From positions 1 through 64,000 of the forward strand of contig JAQBYJ010000010.1 in assembly GCA_027622555.1 (NCBI GenBank): 64,000 nucleotides of DNA. Reading direction: 5' to 3'. Position 1 is the stretch's first letter; each line of letters starts with the position of its first letter. The notes under the pieces were generated by a model. It saw nothing but the letters and a program-made list of their open reading frames with translations. It had not been told where the DNA came from and searched no databases. Positions 24,726 to 33,970 of the stretch are shown one piece after another. The DNA is from Verrucomicrobiota bacterium (GTDB taxonomy: Bacteria > Verrucomicrobiota > Verrucomicrobiia > Opitutales > UBA2995). The translations under genes were made by a program, and so were the position numbers.

Positions 24726-26231
24726 ATGCCCGAGCTCGTTACCCCAACTCCGCACATTTTACTTCAGGTAAAACAGTTATCCAAATCGTTCCCTGGTGTT
24801 CGCGCTTTGGATAAGGTTTCACTGGAACTGGCGGCGGGCGAGGTTCTCGCTATGGTTGGTGAAAACGGAGCGGGCAAAAGCACTTTGATAAAAATTCTGG
24901 GAGGAGCTCATCCTGCAGACTCCGGTGACTTTAGGATCCACGGAAACTCGACCGTTATTGCGTCGCCTGCGGATGCGCAGCTTCAAGGCATTTCAATTAT
25001 ATATCAGGAGTTTAATTTAATCCCTGATCTCAGTGTTCGTGAAAATATTTACCTTGGGCGCGAAGATAGGGCGGCCTTTTTCATCGACGAAAAAAAAGAA
25101 AAGGAAGGCGTAGAATTACTATTCAATCAACTGGGCTTGAATCTTGATTCTGAAACGTCCTGCAGAGAATTAAGTATTGCGGAGCAGCAGTTGGTCGAAA
25201 TAGCAAAAGCATTGTCTTTGGACGCTAAGATATTGGTCATGGATGAACCATCTGCCACTTTGACTCAACAGGAAGTCGATCGCCTTTTTAAGATTATCCG
25301 CGATTTGAAAGAAAAGGGTATTGGTATCATTTATATCAGCCACCGCTTGGAAGAAGTCTTTGAAATCGGTGATCGGGTGATGGTACTTCGAGATGGTCAG
25401 AACGTAGTGACAAAACCTGTCTCAGAAGTGGATCGATCCAAATTGATTGAATGGATGGTAGGCCGTTCCCTTGAGTCTGAATTTCCCCCAAAGACAAGCC
25501 AGGTAGGAGAAGAATGCCTGAGGGTTGAAAGCCTTTCTCGAGGCAATGTCGTGAGTGATGTCAGTTTTTCACTTAGGACCGGTGAAATTCTTGGGTTCGC
25601 CGGTCTTGTCGGTGCTGGCAGAACTGAAACCATGCGACTGATTTTTGGCGCTGATAGAAAAGACTCAGGTGAGATATTTCTCAATGGAAAATCGGTAACC
25701 ATTTCCAGCCCTCAGGATGCCATAGACAAAGGAATCTGCCTACTGACGGAGGACCGGAAGAATCAAGGCCTGGTTCTGGTTCATTCTGTTTTGGAAAATT
25801 TTGGATTACCCAATCTTGCCGATTACTCAGGTTCTCTTTTTCTGGATGAAACTACCGAACGAGAACATTTTAAGAAATTTCAATCCGACATTCAGATAAA
25901 AGTTTCGAATGCAGATCAGGAGGTGGGACAATTATCTGGCGGCAATCAACAAAAAGTGGTGCTGGCAAAGTGGCTGGAGCGCAATGCCGATATCTTGATC
26001 TTCGATGAACCTACCCGCGGAATTGATGTGGGCGCGAAGTACGAGATTTACCAATTGATGAACTCCCTCGCTGAAGCAGGAAAAGGAATCATTATGATAA
26101 GCAGTGAGCTTCCCGAGGTCCTGGGGATGAGCGACCGAATTATTGTCATGCGCGATGGTCGTATTCAGGGAGAACTTAACGATGTCAGTCAGGCTTCGCA
26201 GGAAGCGGTTATGCAACTCGCGGTGGAATAA
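24726..26231 (+). CDS. rbsA: Sugar ABC transporter ATPase (RbsA/XylG type)
   Basis: A 501-residue protein with two fused ABC domains, the layout of RbsA, MglA and XylG. The first domain has the Walker A GENGAGKST (45-53), Q-loop YQEFNLI, signature LSIAEQQ and Walker B ILVMDEPSATL. The second has a degenerate P loop (GLVGAGRTETMR near 290), as normal in this family, plus signature LSGGNQQKV and Walker B ILIFDEPTRGIDVG. It powers uptake of a monosaccharide such as ribose, xylose or galactose. It is followed after 9 bp by the permease/receptor fusion, so the system is complete in two genes. I use rbsA for the family; the actual sugar is unknown. Confidence 0.85.
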   Translation: MPELVTPTPHILLQVKQLSKSFPGVRALDKVSLELAAGEVLAMVGENGAGKSTLIKILGGAHPADSGDFRIHGNSTVIASPADAQLQGISIIYQEFNLIPDLSVRENIYLGREDRAAFFIDEKKEKEGVELLFNQLGLNLDSETSCRELSIAEQQLVEIAKALSLDAKILVMDEPSATLTQQEVDRLFKIIRDLKEKGIGIIYISHRLEEVFEIGDRVMVLRDGQNVVTKPVSEVDRSKLIEWMVGRSLESEFPPKTSQVGEECLRVESLSRGNVVSDVSFSLRTGEILGFAGLVGAGRTETMRLIFGADRKDSGEIFLNGKSVTISSPQDAIDKGICLLTEDRKNQGLVLVHSVLENFGLPNLADYSGSLFLDETTEREHFKKFQSDIQIKVSNADQEVGQLSGGNQQKVVLAKWLERNADILIFDEPTRGIDVGAKYEIYQLMNSLAEAGKGIIMISSELPEVLGMSDRIIVMRDGRIQGELNDVSQASQEAVMQLAVE

Positions 26232-26240
26232 TTTAGAATT

Positions 26241-28535
26241 ATGAAAAAACTTTTAGACAATTACGGAATATTTTGGGTGCTAATTGGACTGTGCGCTTTC
26301 TTTAGTATCCTCACATTGAAGCAACAGACTCCCAGTGGATCAGCTGCCATTAAGGAAGTAGCCGAGAAGATTCAAAACGAGGGTTCCAAGGATTCAGGTA
26401 TCATTGTTGTTGGGGCGCTTAATCAAGGATCTGCCAATTTTGCGAAATCTCTTGCTGATAAACTTTTGTCCGAAGGTTATACCAAAACAGTAACCGTTAT
26501 TGGGTCTCCCATTGATTTCAGGAATACCGTAGAGGTTCAAAAAGTGGCGGGAAAATCGATTGATATAATTGCAACAACCGAAGACCTGCTCAAGTGGACC
26601 ATAGTCAGCTCTCTGGGAGATTATTATCCTGAATTCTCGAACGCAAAAATGGTGATACCGGAATCTTATCTTTGGCCGGATTTTCTAAAGCGGGCTAACC
26701 TATTGGCCATTGTAGACAGGATCGTGGTTATAGCCATCATCGCGATCGGTATGACCCTGGTCATTATTACAGGTGGAATCGATTTATCTGTAGGAAGTTT
26801 GATCGCGCTTTCAGCTGTCATAGCCACTGTAATAATGCAGAGTTTAGGCGGATTGGAGGCGTCGGCCTGGACCATCCCATTGGGATTTTTGATAGGGATT
26901 CTCTGTTGCGGAGCTGTTGGAGGTTTCGGTGGATTTTTGGTCCATCGATTTAAAGTGGCACCCTTTATTACCACCTTGGCGGTTATGATGATGGCTCGAG
27001 GTTTGGCCTATAAAATAACCGGTGGATTTTCGATTTATCAAGTACCTGCAGGGCTACCTTGGCTGGGTCGTGGAACGACTATGAGTATCCCCAACACGGT
27101 TATACTCCTCATCGTACTTTTTATTGTTGCTCATTTATTTATGAGCCGAACGCGGTTTGGCAGGTACATTTACGCCGTCGGAGGAAATGAGGAAGCAGCT
27201 CGCTTGTCTGGTGTGCCGATTAGATCTGTCCTCATTCTGGTGTATGTTGTGAGCGGATTAGCGGCTGGATTGGGTGGATGTATTCAAGCTTCCCAGCTAA
27301 ACACTGGAACACCGAATTCAGGGTTGATGTATGAACTGTTTGTTATCGCTGCGGTTGTGGTTGGAGGAACAAGTTTGTCTGGTGGAAAAGGAAAGATTTT
27401 CGGTACACTTATTGGAGCTTTTATTATTTCTGTTCTGCAGAACGGTTTGAATTTGACGGGTGTGGATTCCTACTCGCAACAAGTCATCCTGGGTGCAGTC
27501 ATTCTCGCAGCTGTGTTAATTGATAAAATGCGAGGAAGTGAAGTCCGTTCTTTTTCCAAAATAAAACCTGCTCAACTAAAGAAATGGACCTTGGTGACAG
27601 CGACTGTTGTAATTTGCATCGGTGCAATCCTGGTGGTTAACAAGAACGGACGGTCTGACTCCAAAGGGAAAATCGGCATGACCTGCATGGATCTTACCAA
27701 TCCATTTTTTAAGCTCATAGGAAACAAGATGGAAGCGGAAGCGGCGAAATATGGTTATGATTTCGTGGCTCTCAGTGGTGAGATGGACGCGGCCAAACAA
27801 AACAATCAATTAGCCGATTTCGCAGCCCAAGGCTATGATGCTATTTTTATTAACCCAACCGATTCACAAGCTGTAGGCGAGGGGGTAAAAAACGCTTGGG
27901 GGGCAGGTATCCCTGTTTTTACTTTTGACGTGCAGGTGAGTGATCCCGAAGCAAATTCCAAACTCATATCGCATATAGGCAGCGACAATTATCAAGGCGG
28001 AAGACTGGCGGGAGAGAGCATGATGAAAGCCACGGGTGATAGGGGAGATATTGCTATTCTAAGTTTTCCTGAGGCATCGTCCTGCATTTATCGAGTTCAG
28101 GGGTTTCGAGACTATCTGAAGGAAAACAATAGCCGCCTTCGTATCGTTTCAGAATTGAGCGCAAAAGGAAATCGAACGGAAGGCTATTCAGTTGCCACGG
28201 ATGTTCTTCAAGCTCACCCCGATATAGTCGGCCTATTTGCTATTAATGATCCTTCGGCACTTGGAGCTTATGCTGCCATCGAGAAAGCCAATAAATTGAG
28301 CCAAATCACCATTGTTGGTTTCGACGGTTCTCCGGCCGGAAAACAAGCGGTATTCGAAAAAAAGTTACTCGATACGCCTCAACAATTTCCCGCGAGAATG
28401 GCGATTGGAACTGTGGCAGCATTTTTTAAATACCTGGCTGGAGAAGCACTACCTAAAGATATTTTTATTCCCTGTGAACATTACTACTTTGAAGGCTCAG
28501 AAAATGACGAGAGCAGGATAAATGAGCAGTGGTAA
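26241..28535 (+). CDS. Fused sugar ABC permease and periplasmic binding protein
   Basis: The 764 residues combine functions normally on two chains. Residues 8-26 form a first helix. Residues about 30-145 are an extra extracytoplasmic insertion with a small alpha/beta pattern (SGIIVVGALNQGSANFAKSL...). From about 150 to 430 comes an RbsC-type permease core, with GMTLVIITGGIDLSVGS, GFGGFLVHRF and GRYIYAVGGNEEAARLSGV. After a last helix (about 452-468) the chain runs into an RbsB-type binding domain (about 475-764): KIGMTCMDLTNPFF, AAQGYDAIFINPTD, IAILSFPEASS, FAINDPSALGAYAAI, ITIVGFDGSPAG. The receptor is thus tethered to its permease. Similar fusions are known in Planctomycetota and Verrucomicrobiota; the large insertion after helix 1 is the odder part. 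Confidence 0.85.
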   Translation: MKKLLDNYGIFWVLIGLCAFFSILTLKQQTPSGSAAIKEVAEKIQNEGSKDSGIIVVGALNQGSANFAKSLADKLLSEGYTKTVTVIGSPIDFRNTVEVQKVAGKSIDIIATTEDLLKWTIVSSLGDYYPEFSNAKMVIPESYLWPDFLKRANLLAIVDRIVVIAIIAIGMTLVIITGGIDLSVGSLIALSAVIATVIMQSLGGLEASAWTIPLGFLIGILCCGAVGGFGGFLVHRFKVAPFITTLAVMMMARGLAYKITGGFSIYQVPAGLPWLGRGTTMSIPNTVILLIVLFIVAHLFMSRTRFGRYIYAVGGNEEAARLSGVPIRSVLILVYVVSGLAAGLGGCIQASQLNTGTPNSGLMYELFVIAAVVVGGTSLSGGKGKIFGTLIGAFIISVLQNGLNLTGVDSYSQQVILGAVILAAVLIDKMRGSEVRSFSKIKPAQLKKWTLVTATVVICIGAILVVNKNGRSDSKGKIGMTCMDLTNPFFKLIGNKMEAEAAKYGYDFVALSGEMDAAKQNNQLADFAAQGYDAIFINPTDSQAVGEGVKNAWGAGIPVFTFDVQVSDPEANSKLISHIGSDNYQGGRLAGESMMKATGDRGDIAILSFPEASSCIYRVQGFRDYLKENNSRLRIVSELSAKGNRTEGYSVATDVLQAHPDIVGLFAINDPSALGAYAAIEKANKLSQITIVGFDGSPAGKQAVFEKKLLDTPQQFPARMAIGTVAAFFKYLAGEALPKDIFIPCEHYYFEGSENDESRINEQW

Positions 28536-28555
28536 ACAATTAGGAATGTAGAATA

Positions 28556-29524
28556 TTATTTAGATTCTAGGATTATCTCTCGCCATTGATCTGGTGTCTT
28601 TAATCTGACTTGGCTAAACCTACCTGAGGCAATTCCAATATCGTACCCATAAACGCCAGAAATCAGAAGGGTATCTCTTTCATCAATCTCGGAAAAATTC
28701 TCCAGCGCAATTTCAGCGACTTCAAGGAACTCTTTCTCATTGTTTGATAGTTTGTTCTTTAGAATTAAAGTTATGGCCAACTGTCGTGATTTATTACCGT
28801 TAAAATTATTTATTCGATCAGAAACACCTGAGTTTCTGACGTAATCCAGTTTTTGAATTTCATTTCTCAGATCTATCAGAGATTCGAACATTTCGATTTT
28901 TGACAGCTTGGAAACCCCGTATGTGAGGAGTCCCTCAATTGTGATTGCCGTTATGACACATATAACCAGATGTCCCTTCCATATCGATTGTTTAAAAATG
29001 CCATGAGTTTCTTTTTCTACTACATAGGAGGAGGCTGCGAGATCGTGTAAGGACTGCCTCGTTTTTCGGTTACTCAGGTAAAGATACAAGATACAAAATC
29101 CTACTGAAAAAATTATGAACCCTGAAATGTGAGACGTATAGGCGCCCCAGCCGTGTTCTGGTAGCGTAGCGCCATTGAGAAAGTAAGGAACAAGTAGGAT
29201 TAAACTCCTTAAGAAAGTCTTTTGGAGGGATAGACATTGTCCGTTTCGATCAACCACCTTTATATTCAAGAGTCGTTTCCCTGGGGTCTGCCCATTTCCT
29301 AATTCACTGTTAAACCAACAAAAGTATGGAATAGCTACAGCGATGCCTAGGAGTCGTCCGGCTGGTCCAAGACTAACATAAAAATCAAAAAGAAAAATGC
29401 CTGAAACAAATCCTACCAGTCCAAGGATTAAAGAATCGATTAATAAAGCAAAGGGTCGTTTCCAGAATCCACATGGTATTATTACTGATTCATTCACGAC
29501 ACTGATTGCTTGAGGCTCGGTCAT
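28556..29524 (-). CDS. RDD family membrane protein
   Basis: A 322-residue protein whose first half is an RDD domain: FWKRPFALLIDSLILGLVGF carries the arginine and aspartate of the name, followed by a helix, then FNSELGNGQTPGKRLLNIKVVDRNG, the conserved loop of the family, and two more helices. After a predicted helix near 195-215 (LVICVITAITIEGLLTYGV) comes an extracytoplasmic-type tail of about 110 residues (from SKLSKIEMFESLIDLRNEI) that I do not recognise. RDD proteins are of mostly unknown role; some function in Na+ or stress physiology. Convergent with the ABC fusion gene at 20 bp. Confidence 0.75.
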   Translation of the reverse strand: MTEPQAISVVNESVIIPCGFWKRPFALLIDSLILGLVGFVSGIFLFDFYVSLGPAGRLLGIAVAIPYFCWFNSELGNGQTPGKRLLNIKVVDRNGQCLSLQKTFLRSLILLVPYFLNGATLPEHGWGAYTSHISGFIIFSVGFCILYLYLSNRKTRQSLHDLAASSYVVEKETHGIFKQSIWKGHLVICVITAITIEGLLTYGVSKLSKIEMFESLIDLRNEIQKLDYVRNSGVSDRINNFNGNKSRQLAITLILKNKLSNNEKEFLEVAEIALENFSEIDERDTLLISGVYGYDIGIASGRFSQVRLKTPDQWREIILESK

Positions 29525-29565
29525 TTAGAAAGGACTTTTATTTTGTGTTTCCGTTTACTTGGGTA

Positions 29566-29670
29566 ATGAAATTAATTCTGCTCGCCTGCATGGTTTTATC
29601 CAGCTTTTTCATCGACATGATTTGTGTCGGAATCAAAATCGGAATCCATCTTTTAACCCCTGAGTACTGA
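29566..29670 (+). CDS. Candidate small hydrophobic peptide (34 aa)
   Basis: ATG at 29566 starts a 34-codon frame with the sequence MKLILLACMVLSSFFIDMIC followed by VGIKIGIHLLTPEY. It ends at TGA 29668-29670, four bases before the ATG of the propeller lipoprotein, and could be coupled to it. The peptide is almost entirely hydrophobic, like a small membrane protein or a truncated signal sequence. There is only a weak purine-poor region (GGGTA) ahead of the ATG. Conservation in relatives would decide; by chance such ORFs are common. Confidence 0.3.
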   Translation: MKLILLACMVLSSFFIDMICVGIKIGIHLLTPEY

Positions 29671-29674
29671 TAAA

Positions 29675-30604
29675 ATGAGACATTCGATTTTAAAATCATT
29701 CATCCAAACATTAATATTAGGTCTAGTATCTTCCGTGTTTGTCGGTTGTTCCTGTGACTCGACGGGGCCGAAGACTAATTTCCCTATCGATGTTGGACAG
29801 CGTCCGGAGAGTATCACCAAAGGGTGGGGCGGACTTTATTACGTGACCGTGATGAATGGTCAGGAAATTGGAGATGGTGTTATCAAGGTTATTCAGGGTG
29901 ATGACGTGTCTGTGTTCGCGACCGGATTGAATGAACCCAAGGGAATTGCATTTGTGGGCGATTTTCTTGTGGCATCAGATATTGACCGCGTAGTCAAAAT
30001 TGATTCAAAAGGGATTGTTTCTGTTTTGGCTGGTCCAAATGCTTTCCCACATGCCCCGAGTTACTTAAATGATGTCGCTTCAGATGCAAATGGGACAGGT
30101 GTGTATGTTACCGATATGGGGGCAAATACCAAAATGCGAGGTCCCGACGGCTTGTGGCCATTGGACAGTGCAGAAGCTGCGGCAATGCCAATCATCGGGC
30201 GCGTCTATCACGTTAAGATGGATGGTTCGGTTTCTCTGACAATCGATTCAAATCCACTCATGACCAACCCGAATGGGGTCGGTGTCGGTAACGATGGACA
30301 GCTTTTGGTGGGTGCATTTTTTAAAGGTAATTTCCTTATCCATAAAAACGGTAAGCTCTCCGTATTAGTTGCCGATCAATTGCGCGGTGTGGATGCCGTC
30401 GAACAGGATAGTCATGGAAATTATTACGCCTCCAGTTGGTCTCAAGCCAAGGTGTGGAAAATATCTGAAGACGGTTCTTCGGTTCAAATTCTCAAAGACG
30501 GATTCCAATCAGCGGCCGACTTTTATCTGGATGAAACTAACAATCGCTTACTGTTACCGGATATGCTGGCAGGTAAGATCTATGAAATATCTCTTGGTAA
30601 CTAA
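29675..30604 (+). CDS. SMP-30/gluconolactonase-like propeller lipoprotein
   Basis: The 309-residue protein has a lipoprotein signal with lipobox VFVGC (cysteine at about 24) and so should be anchored in the outer or inner membrane. The mature part is a six-bladed propeller of the SMP-30/NHL kind, with repeats such as LNEPKGIAFVGDFLVASD, DVASDANGTGVYVTDMG, NPNGVGVGNDGQLLVG and DAVEQDSHGNYYASSW. The acidic residues that bind calcium in gluconolactonases are only partly recognisable, so enzymatic activity is uncertain. It stands alone, convergent with typA, with a candidate upstream small ORF. Confidence 0.7.
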   Translation: MRHSILKSFIQTLILGLVSSVFVGCSCDSTGPKTNFPIDVGQRPESITKGWGGLYYVTVMNGQEIGDGVIKVIQGDDVSVFATGLNEPKGIAFVGDFLVASDIDRVVKIDSKGIVSVLAGPNAFPHAPSYLNDVASDANGTGVYVTDMGANTKMRGPDGLWPLDSAEAAAMPIIGRVYHVKMDGSVSLTIDSNPLMTNPNGVGVGNDGQLLVGAFFKGNFLIHKNGKLSVLVADQLRGVDAVEQDSHGNYYASSWSQAKVWKISEDGSSVQILKDGFQSAADFYLDETNNRLLLPDMLAGKIYEISLGN

Positions 30605-30632
30605 ATATCTCTATCACCTAGTTCCGTAAGCC

Positions 30633-30651
30633 CATTGGACTGCTTCCAATG
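30633..30651. terminator. Hairpin between convergent genes
   Basis: CATTGGA and TCCAATG form a perfect 7-bp stem with a 5-base loop, midway between the end of the propeller lipoprotein gene and the end of typA. The following bases are only moderately T-rich, so this may be a bidirectional terminator of modest strength. Confidence 0.4.
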
Positions 30652-30689
30652 TCTTGGATTTTCTCCAGGATTGAAGATATTTTTATCTA

Positions 30690-32522
30690 CTAACCTCTTG
30701 CTTCGACCACTTCTCCTCTGCGCTTTTCTTCCTTGCGTCGTTGGTTGGCATCGAGAGTGCGTTTACGGAGTCTGAGAAAGTTAGGAGTAACTTCTACTAA
30801 CTCGTCTGTTTCGATATACTCAATCGCACGCTCAAGGCTGAATCGGATAGGAGGAGTAAGTGGAATCGTTTTGTCGTTACCACTGGATCTCATATTATCC
30901 AGCTGCTTCTCCTTCGTTGGATTGACCGGTAAAGTTTGGTTACGTGGATTTTCACCTACCACCTGACCGGCATATACTTCGTCTTGAGGTCCTATAAAAA
31001 GCTTTCCGCGCGTTTGTAGAACTTCCAGTGAGTAAGTGGCCGCTTTGCCCTGGTCCATAGAAACTAATGTGCCAGATAAGCGTGTTATAATTTCACCACA
31101 GTAAGGACGGTATTCAAAAAACAAGTGACTCATGACTCCATGGCCACTGGTTAAATTTACCAGTTCGCTTTCGAAACCAATCAATCCGCGTGTAGGTATT
31201 TCCGCTTCAACCGTTACGCCGGCATGGTGATGTTCCAGATTTGTAATGGTGGCTTTGCGTTTACTCAACGATTCCATCACTCCACCAAGTTGCTCACCAG
31301 GAACTTCTACCCAGACCTTCTCGATGGGCTCACACCGTTGTCCATCAATTTCTTTATAAAGCACATTGGGACGAGAAACCAATACTTCAAAACCTTCGCG
31401 TCGCATGGTTTCAACCAAAACGGCGATCTGCATAGCTCCACGAGCATTGACCTTAAAAGTTGTTGCTTTGTCTGTGTCTTCAATACTGATCGAGATATTG
31501 GATTGAGTCTCGCGTATCAAACGTTCACGTATCTGGCGGGAAGTGACTTTCTTGCCATCCTTACCTGCCAATGGACCATCGTTGACAGAGAATTCCATTT
31601 GAATGGTTGCAGGATCGATTTCAACAAACGGTAATGCTACGCCTTCAATCGATGCTGCTAATGTATCACCGATGTCGATATCATCAAATCCAGCCAACCC
31701 TATAATATCACCAGCTATACCTTCAATAGAATCAGAGGATTTTACTCCGCTGTAGGTAAAAAGTTTGGTGATTTTCACCCGCTGCTTTGTACCATTTTTT
31801 CTAATAGCGTGGATGGTTTCGCCTTGCTTGATAGATCCGCTGAGAATCCGACCAACCGCCACACGTCCAACAAAGTCATTCCAGTCGATGTTGCTAACCA
31901 ACATGCGGAAAGGAGCATCCTCAACTGTTGGAGCAGGAATGGATTCCACAATGGTTTCAAACAGCGCATCCAGGTTTTCGCGCGGGCCCTTGAGGCCCCG
32001 GTCGGCCCATCCTTGTTTCGAGCTTCCGTAGAGAAAGGGCGCGTTAAATTGGTCTTCGTTAGCTTCCAGGTCTAAAAATAGCTCCAACACCTTGTCGTGA
32101 ACGCCTTCAGGGTCTGCGTGGTCACGATCGATTTTATTAACTACCACGATAGGCTTAAGACCATGTGAAAGCGCTTTGCGCAAAACCCAGCGGGTTTGTG
32201 CCTGAGGTCCATCGACGGCGTCAACGAGCAAAAGAACGCCATCTACCATTTTCATCACACGTTCTACCTCGGCTCCAAAATCGGCGTGACCGGGAGTGTC
32301 TACGATATTAATGGTGTAACCCTTCCAAATAACCGCAGTGTTCTTCGCTTTAATAGTGATGCCTTTTTCGCGTTCAAGATCCATTGAATCCATGACACGT
32401 TCTTCAACTTCCTGATTCTCGCGAAAGGTTCCCCCGTGTTGTAGCAACTTATCAACCAAAGTTGTTTTGCCGTGATCAACGTGAGCTATGATAGCTATGT
32501 TTCTTATAGTGCTGGAATTCAT
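30690..32522 (-). CDS. typA: Ribosome-associated GTPase TypA/BipA
   Basis: A 610-residue translational GTPase, the usual length for TypA. The GTP-binding domain opens with NIAIIAHVDHGKTTLVDKLL (P loop at about 13-21), followed by switch I around EREKGITIKAKNTAV, DTPGHADFG, and the specificity motif NKIDRDHADPE. Beta-barrel and EF-G-like domains follow, and the C-terminal region has the TypA-specific YRPYCGEI...SGTLVSMDQGKAATYSL and NPRNQTLPVNPTKEKQLDN. It supports ribosome assembly and adaptation to cold and stress. The gene stands alone on the minus strand, about 310 bp from the divergent efflux operon. Confidence 0.95.
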   Translation of the reverse strand: MNSSTIRNIAIIAHVDHGKTTLVDKLLQHGGTFRENQEVEERVMDSMDLEREKGITIKAKNTAVIWKGYTINIVDTPGHADFGAEVERVMKMVDGVLLLVDAVDGPQAQTRWVLRKALSHGLKPIVVVNKIDRDHADPEGVHDKVLELFLDLEANEDQFNAPFLYGSSKQGWADRGLKGPRENLDALFETIVESIPAPTVEDAPFRMLVSNIDWNDFVGRVAVGRILSGSIKQGETIHAIRKNGTKQRVKITKLFTYSGVKSSDSIEGIAGDIIGLAGFDDIDIGDTLAASIEGVALPFVEIDPATIQMEFSVNDGPLAGKDGKKVTSRQIRERLIRETQSNISISIEDTDKATTFKVNARGAMQIAVLVETMRREGFEVLVSRPNVLYKEIDGQRCEPIEKVWVEVPGEQLGGVMESLSKRKATITNLEHHHAGVTVEAEIPTRGLIGFESELVNLTSGHGVMSHLFFEYRPYCGEIITRLSGTLVSMDQGKAATYSLEVLQTRGKLFIGPQDEVYAGQVVGENPRNQTLPVNPTKEKQLDNMRSSGNDKTIPLTPPIRFSLERAIEYIETDELVEVTPNFLRLRKRTLDANQRRKEEKRRGEVVEARG

Positions 32523-32831
32523 CTCTAAAAAAGTGAAGCCGCCAAGGTGACAAGGCTTTGCCGGATAGCCAGCTAAAAAACGCCGCTTTTATCCCGTTCA
32601 CATTACTATTATTCGATGGTGCGATAAGGCCATAATCATAGAGATTTCGGGGCAAATCGGGCAATTAAGGTAGGTTGATTTGCTCCGCCCCATTTTTTTA
32701 TAGGTCTTGGTTGCCAGAGATGAGTTTTCCTACAATATCGCCGGACAATACTAAACTTCAACTGATCCACCTCAACTTTTTGACCTGTTGAAAGAAGAAA
32801 TATTTGGCTTGGGAGATATGTGAAATAGACG
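32523..32831. other. Divergent intergenic region, typA / RND operon
   Basis: About 309 bp between two divergent starts. I see no ORF worth calling and no RNA gene. It should hold the promoter of typA on the left and of the efflux operon on the right. A TTGACC at about 32780 is a possible -35 box for the efflux genes, but no good -10 follows at the right distance. The segment is otherwise unremarkable. Confidence 0.4.
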
Positions 32832-33941
32832 ATGTTAAAGAAGATACTCATAACCTTTTTTGGACTTTTGGTAGTCGTTGGCTCTATAATAACGATCAAA
32901 GGACTTCAAATCAGGACTTTAATGTCATCTGGTGATTTTCAGCTGCCGCCGGAGTATGTTACCAGTGCAACCGTAACTGAAGAAACCTGGAATCAGACCT
33001 TGGATGCCGTCGGTTCACTCACTGCGGTTCAAGGAGTCACAGTTAGCTCTGAGGTGCCGGGAAAGATTACTAAAATTCACTTTGAATCGGGAGAAACCGT
33101 AACAGAAGGGCAACTGTTGGTAGAATTGGACACCACAGCTGAAGAGGCACAACTGGCAGCGGCAGCAGCCGACGTTCAACTAGCTAAGGTAAGTCTGGAT
33201 CGAACTGAAAAACTTCGAAGCACCCATACGGTTGCGCAGGCTGAGTTGGATTCTGCGCGGGCGACTTTTTTATCTGCTTCCGCTCAAATGGAAAACCTGA
33301 GTGCGGTTATTGAGAAGAAAAAGATTTCCGCTCCATTTACCGGTCGCTTGGGGATTCGGCAAATTGATAAGGGTCAATTTTTAAATAACGGCGACGCAAT
33401 TGTGTCCTTACAATCCCTGGATCCGATATACGTCGATTTCTCGTTTCCGCAAAAATGGATTTCCCTGGTAGCATTAGACATGGAAGTTGAGGTTAAAGTG
33501 GACTCGTATCCTGAGCTGTCGTTCAAGGGAAGAATATCAGCCATAAATCCTGAAGTTGAGATATCGACCCGAACCATAAGCTTGCGTGCAACTCTCGATA
33601 ATTCGGATGACAAATTGCTTCCGGGTATGTTTTCGCAAGTTTCGGTGAATCTTCCGGACGAGAAGTCTTTCATGGTAGTTCCTTCTACAGCGATTCTCTA
33701 CAATTCTTTCGGCGACTCCGTTTTTGTGATTACAGAAAATGACGGTCAAAAAATGGTTGAACAACATTTCGTTCAATTAGGAGAAGCCAGGGGAGATTTT
33801 GTAGTAATCACCAAAGGCCTGGAGGTTGGCAAGGAGGTAGTTTCTACCGGAGCCTTTAAGCTACGCCACGGAGTTTCGGTTATTGTTAATAATGACTTGG
33901 CTCCGAAAGCTGAGATCAATCCGAATCCTTCAGACTCATAG
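32832..33941 (+). CDS. RND efflux periplasmic adaptor (system 1)
   Basis: A 369-residue membrane-fusion protein. An N-terminal helix (about 4-24) anchors it to the inner membrane. Then come the paired lipoyl halves (VSSEVPGKITKIHFESGETVTEGQLLVELD and the later KKKISAPFTGRLGIRQIDKGQFLNNGD) around a short helical hairpin (about 100-150), a beta-barrel domain (from LDPIYVDFSFPQKW), and the membrane-proximal domain (PSTAILYNSFGDSVFVI). This is the MexE/AcrA-type adaptor bridging pump and outer-membrane channel. It begins the operon adaptor-pump-TolC, with the pump gene 29 bp downstream. No cysteine lipobox. Confidence 0.9.
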   Translation: MLKKILITFFGLLVVVGSIITIKGLQIRTLMSSGDFQLPPEYVTSATVTEETWNQTLDAVGSLTAVQGVTVSSEVPGKITKIHFESGETVTEGQLLVELDTTAEEAQLAAAAADVQLAKVSLDRTEKLRSTHTVAQAELDSARATFLSASAQMENLSAVIEKKKISAPFTGRLGIRQIDKGQFLNNGDAIVSLQSLDPIYVDFSFPQKWISLVALDMEVEVKVDSYPELSFKGRISAINPEVEISTRTISLRATLDNSDDKLLPGMFSQVSVNLPDEKSFMVVPSTAILYNSFGDSVFVITENDGQKMVEQHFVQLGEARGDFVVITKGLEVGKEVVSTGAFKLRHGVSVIVNNDLAPKAEINPNPSDS

Positions 33942-33970
33942 ATATCAAGTTTTTGGGGCATGGTTGAGTT

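Noticed and set aside
30733-32387. Plus-strand ORFs of 60-136 codons within typA
   Set aside because: Overlap a strongly conserved GTPase; composition is what the antisense of a coding gene gives.
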